A DNA stretch of 64,000 bases from Streptomyces sp. NBC_00659 (GCF_036226925.1 NZ_CP109031.1:7006001-7070000), one strand, 5' to 3'. Positions 24,328 to 33,550 are shown, numbered from the stretch's first letter. Translations and numbers: made by a program. The notes: generated from the letters alone by a model not told the origin.

Positions 24328-26621
24328 CGGTCGCCGTCCTTGGTGAGCACTCCGACGGCCGCTGTCGCCGGGTCCTCGTCCGGGTCGGCCGTGTGCGCTG
24401 TGACCGGTGCGGCCGGTGCAGAGCCTTCGGTGTCGACGTGCGGGAGCAGTCGGTCCAGCCACTTCGGCAGCCACCAATTCGCCGTGCCCAGCAGGTACAT
24501 GGCGGCGGGGACGAGCACGAGGCGGACGACCGTCGCGTCCAGCACGATGCTCAGCGCGAGGCCGAGGGCGAGCATCTTGACGACGATGCTGTCGTTGAGC
24601 AGGAACGCCAGGAACACACTGGTCATCACGAGGGCGGCGCAGGTGATCACCCGGGCGGTGGCGGCCAGTCCCTCGGCCACGCTGGTGTGGGTGCTCTTGC
24701 CGGCCAGCCACAGTTCGCGGACCCGGGACAGCAGGAAGATCTCGTAGTCCATGGAGAGGCCGAAGACGATCGCGAACATCAGCGCCGGGACGTAGGGCTC
24801 GATCGGGACCCGCTCATGGACGCCGAGGAGCGAGGAACCCCAGCCCCACTGGAAGACGGCCACCAGTACGCCCCATGCCGCGCCGATGGACAGCAGGTTG
24901 AGCAGGGCCGCCTTGAGCGCGAGGACAGGGGCCCGGAAGACCAGCGTGAGCAGGGCGAAGGCGGCCGCCGCGACCACGCCGACGACCAAGGGCAGCCGGT
25001 CGGCCAGCTGGTCGCGGAAGACGATCTGCCCGACGGTCGGTCCGGTCAGGTAGCGGTGTGCGCCCTCGGGGCCGAGGGTGCGGGGCAGGACGGTGTCCGT
25101 GAGGTCGTGGACCAGGTCGGCGGTGTCCTGGTCCTGCGGGGCGCTGCGGGGCTTGATCGTGGCGGTGAGCAGGGCTTTGTCCGCGGTGGCGGTGGGTGTG
25201 CCGACGGACGCGACGCGTGGGTCCGCCGCGATCGCGCTCCTGAGGTCCTGTGCGATGCGGGAGCGGTCGGCGTCGGGGTCCGGGGCGAGGGTGACGACGA
25301 GGGTGAGCGGGCCGTTGGCGCCAGGTCCGAAGGCGTCGGACACCAGGTCGTACGCCCGGTGTGCGGTGGTGTCGGCCGCGGCGGCTCCGGAGCCGATGTG
25401 GGCGGTGCGCATGGACAGGGCGGGCACCGCGAGGGTGCAGAGCAGTACGAGTCCTGCGGCCAGCGCCTGGATCGGGCGGCGGCGGATGCCGTCGGCCCAC
25501 TGGTGCCAGAAGTCCCGCCCGCCGTCCGGTTCGTCGACGGGGCGGCGGACGCGCCAGCGGTCGACGCGCGGGCCGAACCAGCCGAGCAGCGCGGGGGTGA
25601 GGGTGAGGGAGGCGAGCGCGGCGGTGACGACGGTGACGCAGGCGGCGGCGCCGAGCGCGCCCAGGAAGTCGATGCCGGAGGCGGCGAGTCCGGCCAGGGC
25701 GACGGCCACGGTGCAGGCGGCGACGAGGACGGCGCGTCCGCTGGTGGACACGGCACGGCCGGCCGCCTCACCGACGCTGCCGGTGTCGCGCAGCAGGCGT
25801 CGGTGTCGGGTGGCCAGGAACAGGGCGTAGTCGAGGCCCACGCCGAGGCCGATCATGCTGGCCAGGGTGGGGGCGGTGGTGGCGAAGTCCACCTGTGAGG
25901 CGAGGATCTTGAGGCCGAGGAGGCCCACGCCGAGGCCGGCGACCGCGGCCACCAGCGGTATACCGGCCGCGGCGACCGATCCGAAGCCGACGAGCAGGAC
26001 GAGGACGGCGGTGCCCAGGCCGATGAGTTCGGGCAGCCGGTCGGGGCTCGTGTCCTTCACGGCCTGCCCGAGCTGTCCGCCGTACTCGACCTGGACGCCG
26101 TCGTCGCGCAGATCCTGTACGGCCCGGTCGACCTGGCCGAGCCAGTCGGCGTCGTAGGTGGCGGGGTTGGCGTCGAGGGACAGTTGGAGCAGCGCGGTGC
26201 GGCCGCCGGCGGAGAGCGACCCGGCCTCGGCCGGGGCGGCGAACGGGTCGAGAACGCCTAGGACGTGGGGCAGTTCGCCGAGGTCCGCGGCGGCTGCCTC
26301 CACCTGCTGTCGGTGGTCGTCGACGGTGCCGTGCGCGGTGTGCAGGACGAGGGGTGACTGGCTTCCCCTGCCGACGCCGGAGGCGTGCACCTTCAGCAGG
26401 TCGGTGCCGGTCTGCACCTGGGTTCCGGGCAGGGAGAACTCGTCGCTGTAAGCGCCGCCGAAGGCGTGGGCCAGGCCGAAGGCGGCGGTGAGCAGGAGCA
26501 GCCAGGCGGCCACGACCCGGCGCGGACGCAGCGCACACCAGCGACCGGTGCGATACAGCACGCCCGGCCGGCGGCCGGACGGTGGCGGGGAGGAGTCGGC
26601 GGAGGACTGTGCGGTGGACAT
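24324..26621 (-). CDS. MMPL family (RND superfamily) membrane transporter
   Basis: A 765-residue protein with two MMPL repeats: TM1 near 38-55, a large external domain to about 195, five helices to about 370, a second external domain, then five more helices and a cytoplasmic tail. SMIGLGVGLDYALF and VFGLSMDYEIFLLSRV are the family Asp-containing motifs in the proton-relay helices. Similar to mycobacterial MmpL and the actinorhodin-cluster ActII-3 exporters. ATG 26621 is preceded by AAGGA. First gene of an operon with LmeA and divergent from a two-component system. Confidence 0.92.
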   Translation of the reverse strand: MSTAQSSADSSPPPSGRRPGVLYRTGRWCALRPRRVVAAWLLLLTAAFGLAHAFGGAYSDEFSLPGTQVQTGTDLLKVHASGVGRGSQSPLVLHTAHGTVDDHRQQVEAAAADLGELPHVLGVLDPFAAPAEAGSLSAGGRTALLQLSLDANPATYDADWLGQVDRAVQDLRDDGVQVEYGGQLGQAVKDTSPDRLPELIGLGTAVLVLLVGFGSVAAAGIPLVAAVAGLGVGLLGLKILASQVDFATTAPTLASMIGLGVGLDYALFLATRHRRLLRDTGSVGEAAGRAVSTSGRAVLVAACTVAVALAGLAASGIDFLGALGAAACVTVVTAALASLTLTPALLGWFGPRVDRWRVRRPVDEPDGGRDFWHQWADGIRRRPIQALAAGLVLLCTLAVPALSMRTAHIGSGAAAADTTAHRAYDLVSDAFGPGANGPLTLVVTLAPDPDADRSRIAQDLRSAIAADPRVASVGTPTATADKALLTATIKPRSAPQDQDTADLVHDLTDTVLPRTLGPEGAHRYLTGPTVGQIVFRDQLADRLPLVVGVVAAAAFALLTLVFRAPVLALKAALLNLLSIGAAWGVLVAVFQWGWGSSLLGVHERVPIEPYVPALMFAIVFGLSMDYEIFLLSRVRELWLAGKSTHTSVAEGLAATARVITCAALVMTSVFLAFLLNDSIVVKMLALGLALSIVLDATVVRLVLVPAAMYLLGTANWWLPKWLDRLLPHVDTEGSAPAAPVTAHTADPDEDPATAAVGVLTKDGDR

Positions 26622-26694
26622 TGCTTCCTTGAAGGCAGGGGACGGGGGTGCGGCGATGCCGCGGCCACAGTCTCGTGCCGGGTCACGAACGCAG

Positions 26695-26723
26695 TGTTCG
26701 GCGAATGTTCGGGGAGTGTGAGG
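26695..26723. promoter_or_regulatory. Three 11-bp-phased direct repeats (OmpR/PhoB-type operator)
   Basis: TGTTCGG begins at 26695 and 26706, and the related TGTGAGG at 26717, exactly 11 bp apart each. This spacing is characteristic of winged-helix response-regulator sites. It lies in the 249-bp divergent region between the MMPL gene and the response regulator gene. Confidence 0.55.
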
Positions 26724-26870
26724 CCGTATCGCCGGGGCCGGGGAGGCGCGTTCGGCCGCGTTAGCATCGCAGGACGAAAGCGCTGGTCCGCAGGCACACC
26801 GAGCGGACGCGGCCCGGTGTGCCTGCCGGGTCGACCCCGGCCGCCGGAGCCGAGAGAGGGCGAGCAGCCT

Positions 26871-27611
26871 ATGCCGACCGAGGACCCCGCCGACGCGATA
26901 CCGTCCGGCCCGCCCGAGCCCGGGTCCCGCGCCGGGCACGGACTGGTGCTGGTGGTGGAGGACGAGCGCGGGATCGCCGAGCTGGAGCGGCTCTATCTGG
27001 CCCGTGAGGGTTTCGGGGTGCATGTCGAGGCGGACGGTGAGACCGGTCTCGCGCAGCTGGCCCGGCTGCGGCCGGTCGCGGTGCTGGTGGACATCGGTCT
27101 TCCCGGCGCCGTGGACGGGGTGGAGTTCTGCCGCCGGATGCGGGCCGCCGGCGACTGGACTCCGCTGCTGCTCGTGACCGCGAGGGACGAGGAGGCCGAC
27201 CGCGTCCTGTGCCTCGAACTGGGCGCAGACGACTACGTCACCAAGCCGTTCTCCCCGCGGGAACTCGTCGCCCGGGTGAAGGCGGTATTGCGCCGCACCG
27301 CCGGGCCTCCGACGCCGGGGCCGCTCGTCCGGGACCGGATGGTCGTCGATCCGCTGCGCCGCGCCGTGCGAGTGGACGGCACCGCGGTGGAGCTGACCAC
27401 GACCGAGTTCAACCTGCTGCACCATCTGGCGCGCAGCCCCGGTCAGGTGTTCAGCCGGGCCCAACTGCTGGCCTCCGTATGGGGCCACGCGGACTATGGC
27501 GACGGGCGGGTGGTGGACGTCTACGTCTCCCAGCTGCGGTCCAAACTGGGCGACGCCGTGCCGATCCGTACCGTGCGCGGCGTCGGCTACAGCTACCGAG
27601 TGGCCGGGTGA
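26871..27611 (+). CDS. OmpR-family response regulator
   Basis: A 246-residue regulator with a 22-residue Pro/Gly-rich extension, then a receiver (VVEDE at 28-32, phospho-acceptor Asp74, TKPF Lys) and a winged-helix DNA-binding domain ending VRGVGYSYRVAG. Start ATG 26871 has GAGAGAGGG upstream. Its stop overlaps the kinase GTG. Divergence from the MMPL operon and the phased repeats between them suggest it controls that operon. Confidence 0.92.
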   Translation: MPTEDPADAIPSGPPEPGSRAGHGLVLVVEDERGIAELERLYLAREGFGVHVEADGETGLAQLARLRPVAVLVDIGLPGAVDGVEFCRRMRAAGDWTPLLLVTARDEEADRVLCLELGADDYVTKPFSPRELVARVKAVLRRTAGPPTPGPLVRDRMVVDPLRRAVRVDGTAVELTTTEFNLLHHLARSPGQVFSRAQLLASVWGHADYGDGRVVDVYVSQLRSKLGDAVPIRTVRGVGYSYRVAG

Positions 27612-29185
27612 AGGGCGCCGTGCCGGGCGACCGGAGCGCGGCGCCGCGGTACGAGGAGGAGCCCGCGCGGAAGCCGGGTTCCGGCGCGGATCTTCCCGCC
27701 GGTGCACGGCCGGAATCGGACCGGTGTCCCACGTGCCGCCCCGCCGGGACGCGGGGCGGGCGCCGGCCGGGGTTCCCGTTCAGGCGCTGGTCGCGCGGCG
27801 AGCGCCGAACGGCGTCGCTGCGCCGGGTGCTGGTCGCGCTCACCAGCGCGGTGGCGCTGGTCGCGGTGGGCCTGACCGGGGTGGCCGCCTGGCAGGCGGC
27901 GGGCCGCCAGGCCGAGTACCGGGAGCGCGATCAGCTCGGGCACCAGGCGCAGGTGCTGGCCCAGCTGCCGGGTGTGTCGGCCGCCTTGGCCCGGAGCGCC
28001 GGCCCGTACGCCGGGGTCGCGGGGGTCCGGGTTGCGGCGGTCGCACCGGACGGCTCCGTCAGCGGATCGGCCGCCGCCGTGCTCGACCACGACGACCGGG
28101 ACGCTCTCCTCGCCGCTCACCGCCTCTCCACCTGGGGAACACTCGACGGCGAGCGGCTCCTCGTCGAGGGTCGTCCGGGCCGGGACGGCGGCGCGACCGT
28201 GCTCACCCGCCCCGCCACCGACGTCGCGGAGGCCGTCGACGGAACACGGCGGGCACTCGTTCCGCCCCTGCTGATCGGCCTGCTCGGTGCGGCGCTGGCC
28301 GGCGCCCTCGCGGCTCGGCGGATCGCCCGCCCCCTGGCGACGGCGGCCTCGGTGGCGGGGCGGCTCGCCGCCGGTGAACGCGGACTGCCTCCCGAGCCCC
28401 CGGGCGGCACGGTCGAGGCAGCGGAACTGGAGCGGGCCCTGTCCGTGCTGGACAGCGCGCTGGCCGACGGGGAGCGGCGCCAGCGAGATTTCCTGCTGTC
28501 GGTCTCGCATGAGATCCGCACACCCCTGACCGTGGTCAGCGGGTATGCCGAAGCCCTCGCGGACGGGGTGGTCGGGGCCGGGGAGACAACCGAGGTGGGA
28601 GCGACGCTGCTGGCCGAGACGCGTCGTCTGGAGGCGTTCACCAGCGACCTGTTGGCACTGGCCCGGCTGGAGGCCGATGACTTCCGGCTCGCCCCGGCCC
28701 GCACGGATCTGGCCGAGGTGGTACGGGAGGCGGCCGCCGCCTGGAGGGCCCGCGCCGACACCTACGGCGTTCCGCTGCGCACAGAACTCCCCGACGGCCC
28801 CGTCCGGATCGTGACCGACGGGTTCCGGGTCCGACAGCTCCTCGACGGTCTGATCGGCAACGCACTGCGCGTCGTACCGGCCGGCGCTCCCGTCGTCCTG
28901 GCACTGCGGACGGACGGCGCCGGCCTTGAACTCGAGGTCAGGGACGGCGGTCCCGGCCTCGAACCGGAGGACGAGGTGGTGGCCTTCGAGCGTGGTGCCC
29001 TGCGTGACCGTTACCGGACGACCCGTCCGGTCGGCAGCGGCCTGGGCCTTGCCATCGCCGCCCGGCTGGCAACCCGGCTGGGCGCCACGATCAGCGTGAC
29101 CGGCCACGGCCCGGAAGGCGGCGCCTGCTTCGCCGTACGCCTGCCACCGGACCGTGCTCCCGTAGCTGCCGACGCCACCTCGTAG
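27608..29185 (+). CDS. Sensor histidine kinase
   Basis: A 525-residue kinase. A long disordered cytoplasmic N-terminus (about 1-70, with a CPTC pair near 41) precedes TM1 (about 77-98), a sensor region of about 115 residues, TM2 (about 218-238), HAMP, His301 (SVSHEIRTPL) and a HATPase domain with GSGLGLAIAARL. GTG 27608 overlaps the regulator stop (GTGA). The HATPase ATP-lid is short. Signal unknown; envelope stress is a reasonable guess from the adjacent MMPL/LmeA genes. Confidence 0.92.
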   Translation: MKGAVPGDRSAAPRYEEEPARKPGSGADLPAGARPESDRCPTCRPAGTRGGRRPGFPFRRWSRGERRTASLRRVLVALTSAVALVAVGLTGVAAWQAAGRQAEYRERDQLGHQAQVLAQLPGVSAALARSAGPYAGVAGVRVAAVAPDGSVSGSAAAVLDHDDRDALLAAHRLSTWGTLDGERLLVEGRPGRDGGATVLTRPATDVAEAVDGTRRALVPPLLIGLLGAALAGALAARRIARPLATAASVAGRLAAGERGLPPEPPGGTVEAAELERALSVLDSALADGERRQRDFLLSVSHEIRTPLTVVSGYAEALADGVVGAGETTEVGATLLAETRRLEAFTSDLLALARLEADDFRLAPARTDLAEVVREAAAAWRARADTYGVPLRTELPDGPVRIVTDGFRVRQLLDGLIGNALRVVPAGAPVVLALRTDGAGLELEVRDGGPGLEPEDEVVAFERGALRDRYRTTRPVGSGLGLAIAARLATRLGATISVTGHGPEGGACFAVRLPPDRAPVAADATS

Positions 29186-29361
29186 TCGCGCTGAGAGCGG
29201 CGACTCACGGCAATAGGGAGTGGAGCGCACCGTTGCCGGCCGTCGCCCCGGCCGCCGCCGGGGTATCAGGGGCGGGGATCGGTACGGAGTCGGCATGGTC
29301 GGGGGTGGGCGGGGGCCGGGGGTCCGGCTTCGGACGGCTGGTGCGCTGTCCCCCTGTCCTG

Positions 29362-29604
29362 TCACTGTCCGGTCCACCTGTGCTGTCTGCTCCGGGCGTT
29401 CGCTTCGGCGACCAGGGCGCTCAGCAACTCGGCCGGGGTGAGGTGGCGGAGGCGGTCCGGGTCGGCGTCCCATTCGACGCCACCGGCGAGCGGGCGGAGT
29501 CGGACGTACGGGCCACTGTGGCCCATGACCCGTCCTACGCGGTCGCGGGCGGTGTCGTGGACGGTCGCACCGACGGCGGGGACCCCGTCGGCGTCCTCGG
29601 TCAC
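29362..29604 (-). CDS. Small conserved hypothetical protein (80 residues)
   Basis: GTG 29604 overlaps the stop of the upstream small gene (GTGA). The 80-residue product has a beta-rich core (TVHDTARDRVGRVMGHSGPY, then VRLRPLAGGVEWDADPDRLRHL), resembling a small barrel such as KOW/PRC-like domains, and a helical tail. No function is recognised. Together with the upstream gene it forms a compact two-gene unit. Confidence 0.7.
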   Translation of the reverse strand: MTEDADGVPAVGATVHDTARDRVGRVMGHSGPYVRLRPLAGGVEWDADPDRLRHLTPAELLSALVAEANARSRQHRWTGQ

Positions 29605-29891
29605 CCGGCGATCCCCTTCGTGATCACGTCCGCGAGCAGGAGGGCGACGGAGGCCGAGCACACACCGAGATGGACGAGTGCGTAACGGGCTTCGGCCTTG
29701 CGGTCGTCCGCCCAGGGGGTGCGGATGTCCATTGCGGGAAGCTGGATGCCGGCCTGGGACAGGGCGTCGGCGAGCGCGTCGCGGGCATCGAGGGCTTCCT
29801 GGATCTTCGGGGTGTCGGTCGGAGGGCGGTGCCGAGTGGTGGCGGGGTGGGGCGTCGTCACGTGGTCCGGGTGTCGGGGCGTGGGGGGCAT
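29601..29891 (-). CDS. Small hypothetical protein with a C-terminal hydrophobic helix
   Basis: A 96-residue product starting at ATG 29891 (GAGG about 5 nt upstream; ATG 29897 is an alternative). The first 40 residues are Pro/His/Thr-rich and disordered. The second half contains IQEALDARDALADALSQAG and ends with a hydrophobic segment (CSASVALLLADVI), which may touch the membrane. Its partner gene overlaps by 4 bp. Function unknown. Confidence 0.65.
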   Translation of the reverse strand: MPPTPRHPDHVTTPHPATTRHRPPTDTPKIQEALDARDALADALSQAGIQLPAMDIRTPWADDRKAEARYALVHLGVCSASVALLLADVITKGIAG

Positions 29892-29941
29892 CGGCATCCT
29901 CGTCGGTTCGGTCCTGCGGAATCCGTCATCCGGCTGCGCTG

Positions 29942-30060
29942 GACGAATTGCGCCGCGCAGTCGGGGTGTTACGAGAATGCGGTCGGATGCGGACGGCCGC
30001 TGCGTGGATGGGGCTGTGCTTCCCCGCGGCACGATGGTCGTTCCACACCTTCCACACCGG
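29942..30060 (+). promoter_or_regulatory. Orphan copy of an XRE/DUF397-type promoter region
   Basis: Within the 520-bp gene-free gap 29892-30411, this stretch aligns with 32360-32482, the region just upstream of the intact XRE gene. Shared blocks include GTTACGAGAAT, a GTGCTTNCCCG segment and GGTNGTTCCAC. No intact regulator gene follows; a GTG at 30087 opens only 22 codons. I interpret it as the remnant of a lost XRE/DUF397 locus, or as a shared regulator site for the divergent small genes. The remaining gap shows no credible gene. Confidence 0.5.
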
Positions 30061-30411
30061 CGGCGAGTCTTTCGGAGGCGGGTCGTGCCGGACCGTGCGG
30101 CGGGAGCGTCCCACGTCGGCAGGAGTGGGCCTCCCGCGCGCCGTCGGTCCTGAGTCGGTTGGGCACGTTGTCGAGCTGTCGGGGAATCGTTCCGGACGAA
30201 GATCAGGCGGATGGTGCTCCTGCTCGGCATCTCGGTTGCCTGGAGGTCGGAGCCGAACTCGAAGCCGATCGCCGTGATCTTGTCGGATTGGCTGCCTTCA
30301 AAGCAGCCGAGGAGGAACTGGGCGTGGCCTGGTCGACGGAGAGGCCGCTCACCGTTCCCTCGCTCCCGTTCCGATGGTGTGTCCTCGTCTGCCACCGCGG
30401 ACTGATCCGGA

Positions 30412-31488
30412 TCAGCGGTTGACGGACTGGATCTCCTGGACGTTCATGTCCTGGGTGGTCTCGAACGTGCCGTCCGGCAGGTTCCCCGCCGCGCCGCCGC
30501 TGCCCTGCCAGGAGATCTGCCAGGTGATGGACGCGCTCAGCCGGTACGGCTTCCCGTCCGTGGCACGCAGGTAGGTGATGCCGCACGGCGGGGTCCTGCC
30601 GGCGTCGCCCTTGGTGTACGGGGTGCCGATGGAGCCGTCGTCGTTGATCGCGCAGTCACCGGAGGCGGGGGAGGTCTGGGCGTCGCCCGTGCCCGGGTTC
30701 AGGTGGAGGGCGACCGGCTTCGCCGTCGTCTCCGCCCACACTCCGGCGGCCGCCAGCTCCGCGCGCACCTTGACCGGCTTGAAGGTGCCCTTGTCCAGCC
30801 ACACCCAGGTCGGCACGTTGACCGTGGACTTGGCGGCCGGCTTCAGCTCGATCTCGGTCTCGGGAACCTTGATCTTGTTGTAGGCGTAGGCGGCGAGGAC
30901 GTCAGGGGTGGGGGCGTGCTTGTTGGCGGGGAGCGTCCTGGCGTTCTGCCAGAACAGGGTGTCCTCGCAGTCGTACGACGCCGGGTCGTTCGCCCTGTCC
31001 TGATTGATCACCCCGCGCCAGAACATGCCGTCCTTGCCGAGGTTGTAGTTCTCGTAGCCGTCCCCGCTGCCGTTCTCCGCCTTGCCCTTCTCGTAGTGGT
31101 CCACCATCAGGTCCTCGCCCCAACTGAGCGTGGGCGTGACGGGCACCAGGTCCGTGTTGGGGTTCTTCTTGAGGCGGTCCACCGCCGCCTTGAGTGCCTT
31201 CGGCGTGGCCACCGGTTCGTACCAGCACGCCGGGGGCTTCCAGTTGGGGTCCACGGGGGCGAGGGCCTTGGGTGAGGTGCCCGAGGTGCTGCCGTTCGAC
31301 TGCGTGACCTTGATCTGGGTGGCGGTGGCTTTGGCGGTCAGCGTGCTGCCGGACGAATCGCCGGACGGGCCCGAAGGCGGGGGCGCCTGGCCCTTCTTGT
31401 CGCCGATCGAGAAGGCCGCCGGGGAGGCGAGAAGCAGAGCGGAAACGGATACGACGACGAGGCCGCAGGCCCTCGCTGTGGACCGCAT
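30412..31488 (-). CDS. Exported protein of unknown function
   Basis: A 358-residue protein with a signal peptide (about 1-27, cleavage after AAFS or nearby) and a Pro/Ser/Thr-rich linker to about residue 75. The mature domain begins KPPACWYEP and contains six Cys in the mature part, probably disulfide-bonded. A TPTLSWGEDLMVDHY block is followed by SYDCEDTLFW. No catalytic family is recognised. It starts at ATG 31488 sharing one base with the stop of the lipoprotein gene, so the two form an operon and perhaps one surface complex. Confidence 0.8.
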   Translation of the reverse strand: MRSTARACGLVVVSVSALLLASPAAFSIGDKKGQAPPPSGPSGDSSGSTLTAKATATQIKVTQSNGSTSGTSPKALAPVDPNWKPPACWYEPVATPKALKAAVDRLKKNPNTDLVPVTPTLSWGEDLMVDHYEKGKAENGSGDGYENYNLGKDGMFWRGVINQDRANDPASYDCEDTLFWQNARTLPANKHAPTPDVLAAYAYNKIKVPETEIELKPAAKSTVNVPTWVWLDKGTFKPVKVRAELAAAGVWAETTAKPVALHLNPGTGDAQTSPASGDCAINDDGSIGTPYTKGDAGRTPPCGITYLRATDGKPYRLSASITWQISWQGSGGAAGNLPDGTFETTQDMNVQEIQSVNR

Positions 31489-32138
31489 CAGTTGCAGCCT
31501 CCGGCGACTGTCGTCAGCGACACGTTCTTCCAGACGCCCTGTGAGGTCTTGTCCAGCCTTGCGCGGTACTGCAGCACGGACTCGGGCTTGTCGGGTGTGG
31601 CGGTGACCTTGCCGGTTTTGCGGTTCTTCGTGGAGGCCTTGCGTTCGTCGACGCAGTAGAAGAGCACGCCCGAACCGCTGTCGTTGATGTGGACCTGTGG
31701 GTTGTAGGCCGTGACCTTGCCGATCAGACCGTCGTCGGTGTCGGTGAAGCTTTTGATCCACTTACGGGCGGACGTCAGGGAGGCCCCCGAGTTGTAGAAC
31801 GCCACGGCGTCAGAGTCCGGGTTCGACTCGATGATGGCCGCGTACTTCGACCTCAGCTCCTCCCGGCCGTCGTTCAGGATCGCCTGGAGCTTCGGATCGC
31901 TGTTCGTCCAGCCTTCGAAGTTCGCCTGGAACTCCTTGGAGAGCGTGATCTCCGGTCGCCCGGCGGCGTCCTGTGAGGCTGGAGCCGAGGAGCCGGCTGA
32001 GGTCTTCTCGCTACCGGCGTCCGCTCCCTTGATCTTGTCCGAGGACGAGTCGTCGTCCCCTTCCGAGCCGCAGGCGGTCAGCAGCAGGGCCGTGGATGCG
32101 GTGAGCGCGACTACGACGAGCCGGGCGGGGCGGTTCAC
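31488..32138 (-). CDS. Lipoprotein of unknown function
   Basis: A 216-residue protein with a lipobox LLTAC (Cys24) after a basic n-region and hydrophobic core, so it should be lipid-anchored outside the membrane. A Ser/Asp/Gly-rich linker precedes a compact domain from about 62 to the end, with ILNDGREELRSKYAA and a late pair of Cys. GTG 32138 has AGGAG 7 nt upstream. The layout resembles NTF2-like secreted domains but I cannot confirm. It is cotranscribed with the exported protein downstream. Confidence 0.82.
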   Translation of the reverse strand: MNRPARLVVVALTASTALLLTACGSEGDDDSSSDKIKGADAGSEKTSAGSSAPASQDAAGRPEITLSKEFQANFEGWTNSDPKLQAILNDGREELRSKYAAIIESNPDSDAVAFYNSGASLTSARKWIKSFTDTDDGLIGKVTAYNPQVHINDSGSGVLFYCVDERKASTKNRKTGKVTATPDKPESVLQYRARLDKTSQGVWKNVSLTTVAGGCN

Positions 32139-32359
32139 TTGGGACTCCTGTTGAGGTGGGGGTTGCGCAAGTAAACCAACGCTATCCGTGGGGCATGTCG
32201 CGACACCAGTTGAGATTCCGTCAGGAAGGGGCAACTGGCGGTCGGCATAAGGTGGTCTGTCGTCACGGACCTACCCGATAGCAACCAGGACGGTGACGCG
32301 CGTGTCGGGGCTTCTGAAGGCTTCACCGCTGTCGTCCCGGTACCACCCGGATGCGCCGG

Positions 32360-32482
32360 GTGAATTACGCTGTGTAGTCCAGTCGTTACGAGAATCAGCC
32401 GTGCCTGAGTGTGGCGGCCGGGCTGTGGGCGGGGTCGTGCTTGCCCGTCGCGCGGTGGTGGTTCCACGCACGTTGCACATCG
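32360..32482 (+). promoter_or_regulatory. Promoter region of the XRE/DUF397 pair
   Basis: The gene-free gap 32139-32510 includes this 120-bp block, conserved in a second copy at 29942-30060. GTTACGAGAAT at 32385-32395 is the best-conserved block. The regulator starts at ATG 32511 with GGAGGGAG upstream. Confidence 0.5.
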
Positions 32483-32510
32483 GTTATGCGAACGTCCCGG
32501 AGGGAGCGGT

Positions 32511-33353
32511 ATGCCGCAGCGTCGCGTCATCACCGGCCGTAGCCAGGAACCCCGTCAACGGTTCGCCGAGGAGTTGCGGACCCTGCGGGCCGGGAGTGGG
32601 ACGAGTCTGCGGGCGCTCGGCGAACGGCTGGGCTGGGACTGGTCGTTGTTCGGCAAGATGGAGAAGGGCGAGACGCTCGGCAGCCCGGAGGTCGTCCAGG
32701 CGCTGGACCAGCACTATGGGACGCCGGGTCTGCTGCTGGCGTTGTGGGAGCTGGCCGCAGGGGACCATACGCAGTTCCGGGAGCGGTACCGGCGGTACAT
32801 GGCGCTGGAGGCGGAGGCGGTGAGCCTTTGGCACTTCGCGGTGAGCGTCCTGCCGGGGTTGTTGCAGACGCCGGGGTACGCCCGGGAGGTGCTGGCGGCG
32901 GGCGGGCTCAAGGGGAAGGAGCTCGAGCAACAGGTCGAGGCTCGAATGGGGCGGCGGGAGTTGTTGGAGGGGGAGGACGCGCCCAGGTTCCGGACCATTC
33001 TTTCCGAGGCGGTCTTGCGCATGGCGCTGCTGAACACGCCTGAGTGGCAAGGGCAGTTGGAGTACCTGGCTGAGATGGCGGAGCGCCGAAACATTGTGGT
33101 GCAGGTGCTGCCCTTCAGTGCTGGGCCGTACGGACTCGACAGCACCGACGTGTGGTTCCTGCGTCTGCCGCACGGACGTACCGTGGCTTACACGGAGAAT
33201 GCATACAAGGGTGACCTGATCGAAGACGGCGCTGCGGTTGAGAAGCTGCAAGGTGCCTACGATGCAGTCCGTGACCTGGCGTTGCTCCCGGCCGAGTCGC
33301 GGAAGTTCGTCCTGCGCATGTTGGAGGAAGTGCCGTGCGATCCATCGACCTGA
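32511..33353 (+). CDS. XRE-family regulator with DUF5753 (Scr1-like) domain
   Basis: A 280-residue regulator of the WhiJ-like group abundant in Streptomyces. The helix-turn-helix occupies about 15-75 (LRALGERLGWDWSLFGKMEKG); the DUF5753 domain follows from about 100, containing WHFAVSVLPGLLQTPGYARE and VQVLPFSAGPYG. Such proteins usually act with the small DUF397 protein encoded next door in developmental or antibiotic control. The 3' end overlaps the DUF397 gene by 19 bp. Missing here is the divergent anti-sigma-type ATPase often found with these pairs. Confidence 0.92.
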   Translation: MPQRRVITGRSQEPRQRFAEELRTLRAGSGTSLRALGERLGWDWSLFGKMEKGETLGSPEVVQALDQHYGTPGLLLALWELAAGDHTQFRERYRRYMALEAEAVSLWHFAVSVLPGLLQTPGYAREVLAAGGLKGKELEQQVEARMGRRELLEGEDAPRFRTILSEAVLRMALLNTPEWQGQLEYLAEMAERRNIVVQVLPFSAGPYGLDSTDVWFLRLPHGRTVAYTENAYKGDLIEDGAAVEKLQGAYDAVRDLALLPAESRKFVLRMLEEVPCDPST

Positions 33354-33544
33354 GCGTCGTGACGTGGCGCAAGAGCTCTTACAGCAACTCGGACGGTGGC
33401 GCTTGCGTCGAGGTCTCTGACGACTTCGCCGCCGTCGTCCCGGTACGGGACAGCAAGGTTCCGCACGGCCCCGCGCTCGTGTTCCCGGCGGCCGGCTGGG
33501 CCTCCTTCGTTTCAGCCGTCAGGGACAGGAATTTGGGCGACTGA
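33335..33544 (+). CDS. DUF397 domain protein
   Basis: A 69-residue protein with the hallmark WRKSSYSNSDGGACVEV and the VPVRDSKVPHGPALVF strand pair. GTG 33335 is preceded by GGAGGAAG inside the end of the XRE gene, so translation is coupled. DUF397 proteins are thought to antagonise or modify the adjacent XRE regulator. Confidence 0.92.
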   Translation: MRSIDLSVVTWRKSSYSNSDGGACVEVSDDFAAVVPVRDSKVPHGPALVFPAAGWASFVSAVRDRNLGD

Positions 33545-33550
33545 CGACGG

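Noticed and set aside
29670..30422. A 250-codon plus-strand frame over the promoter remnant
   Set aside because: It runs antisense to two small coupled genes and contains no domain; codon bias is inconsistent.
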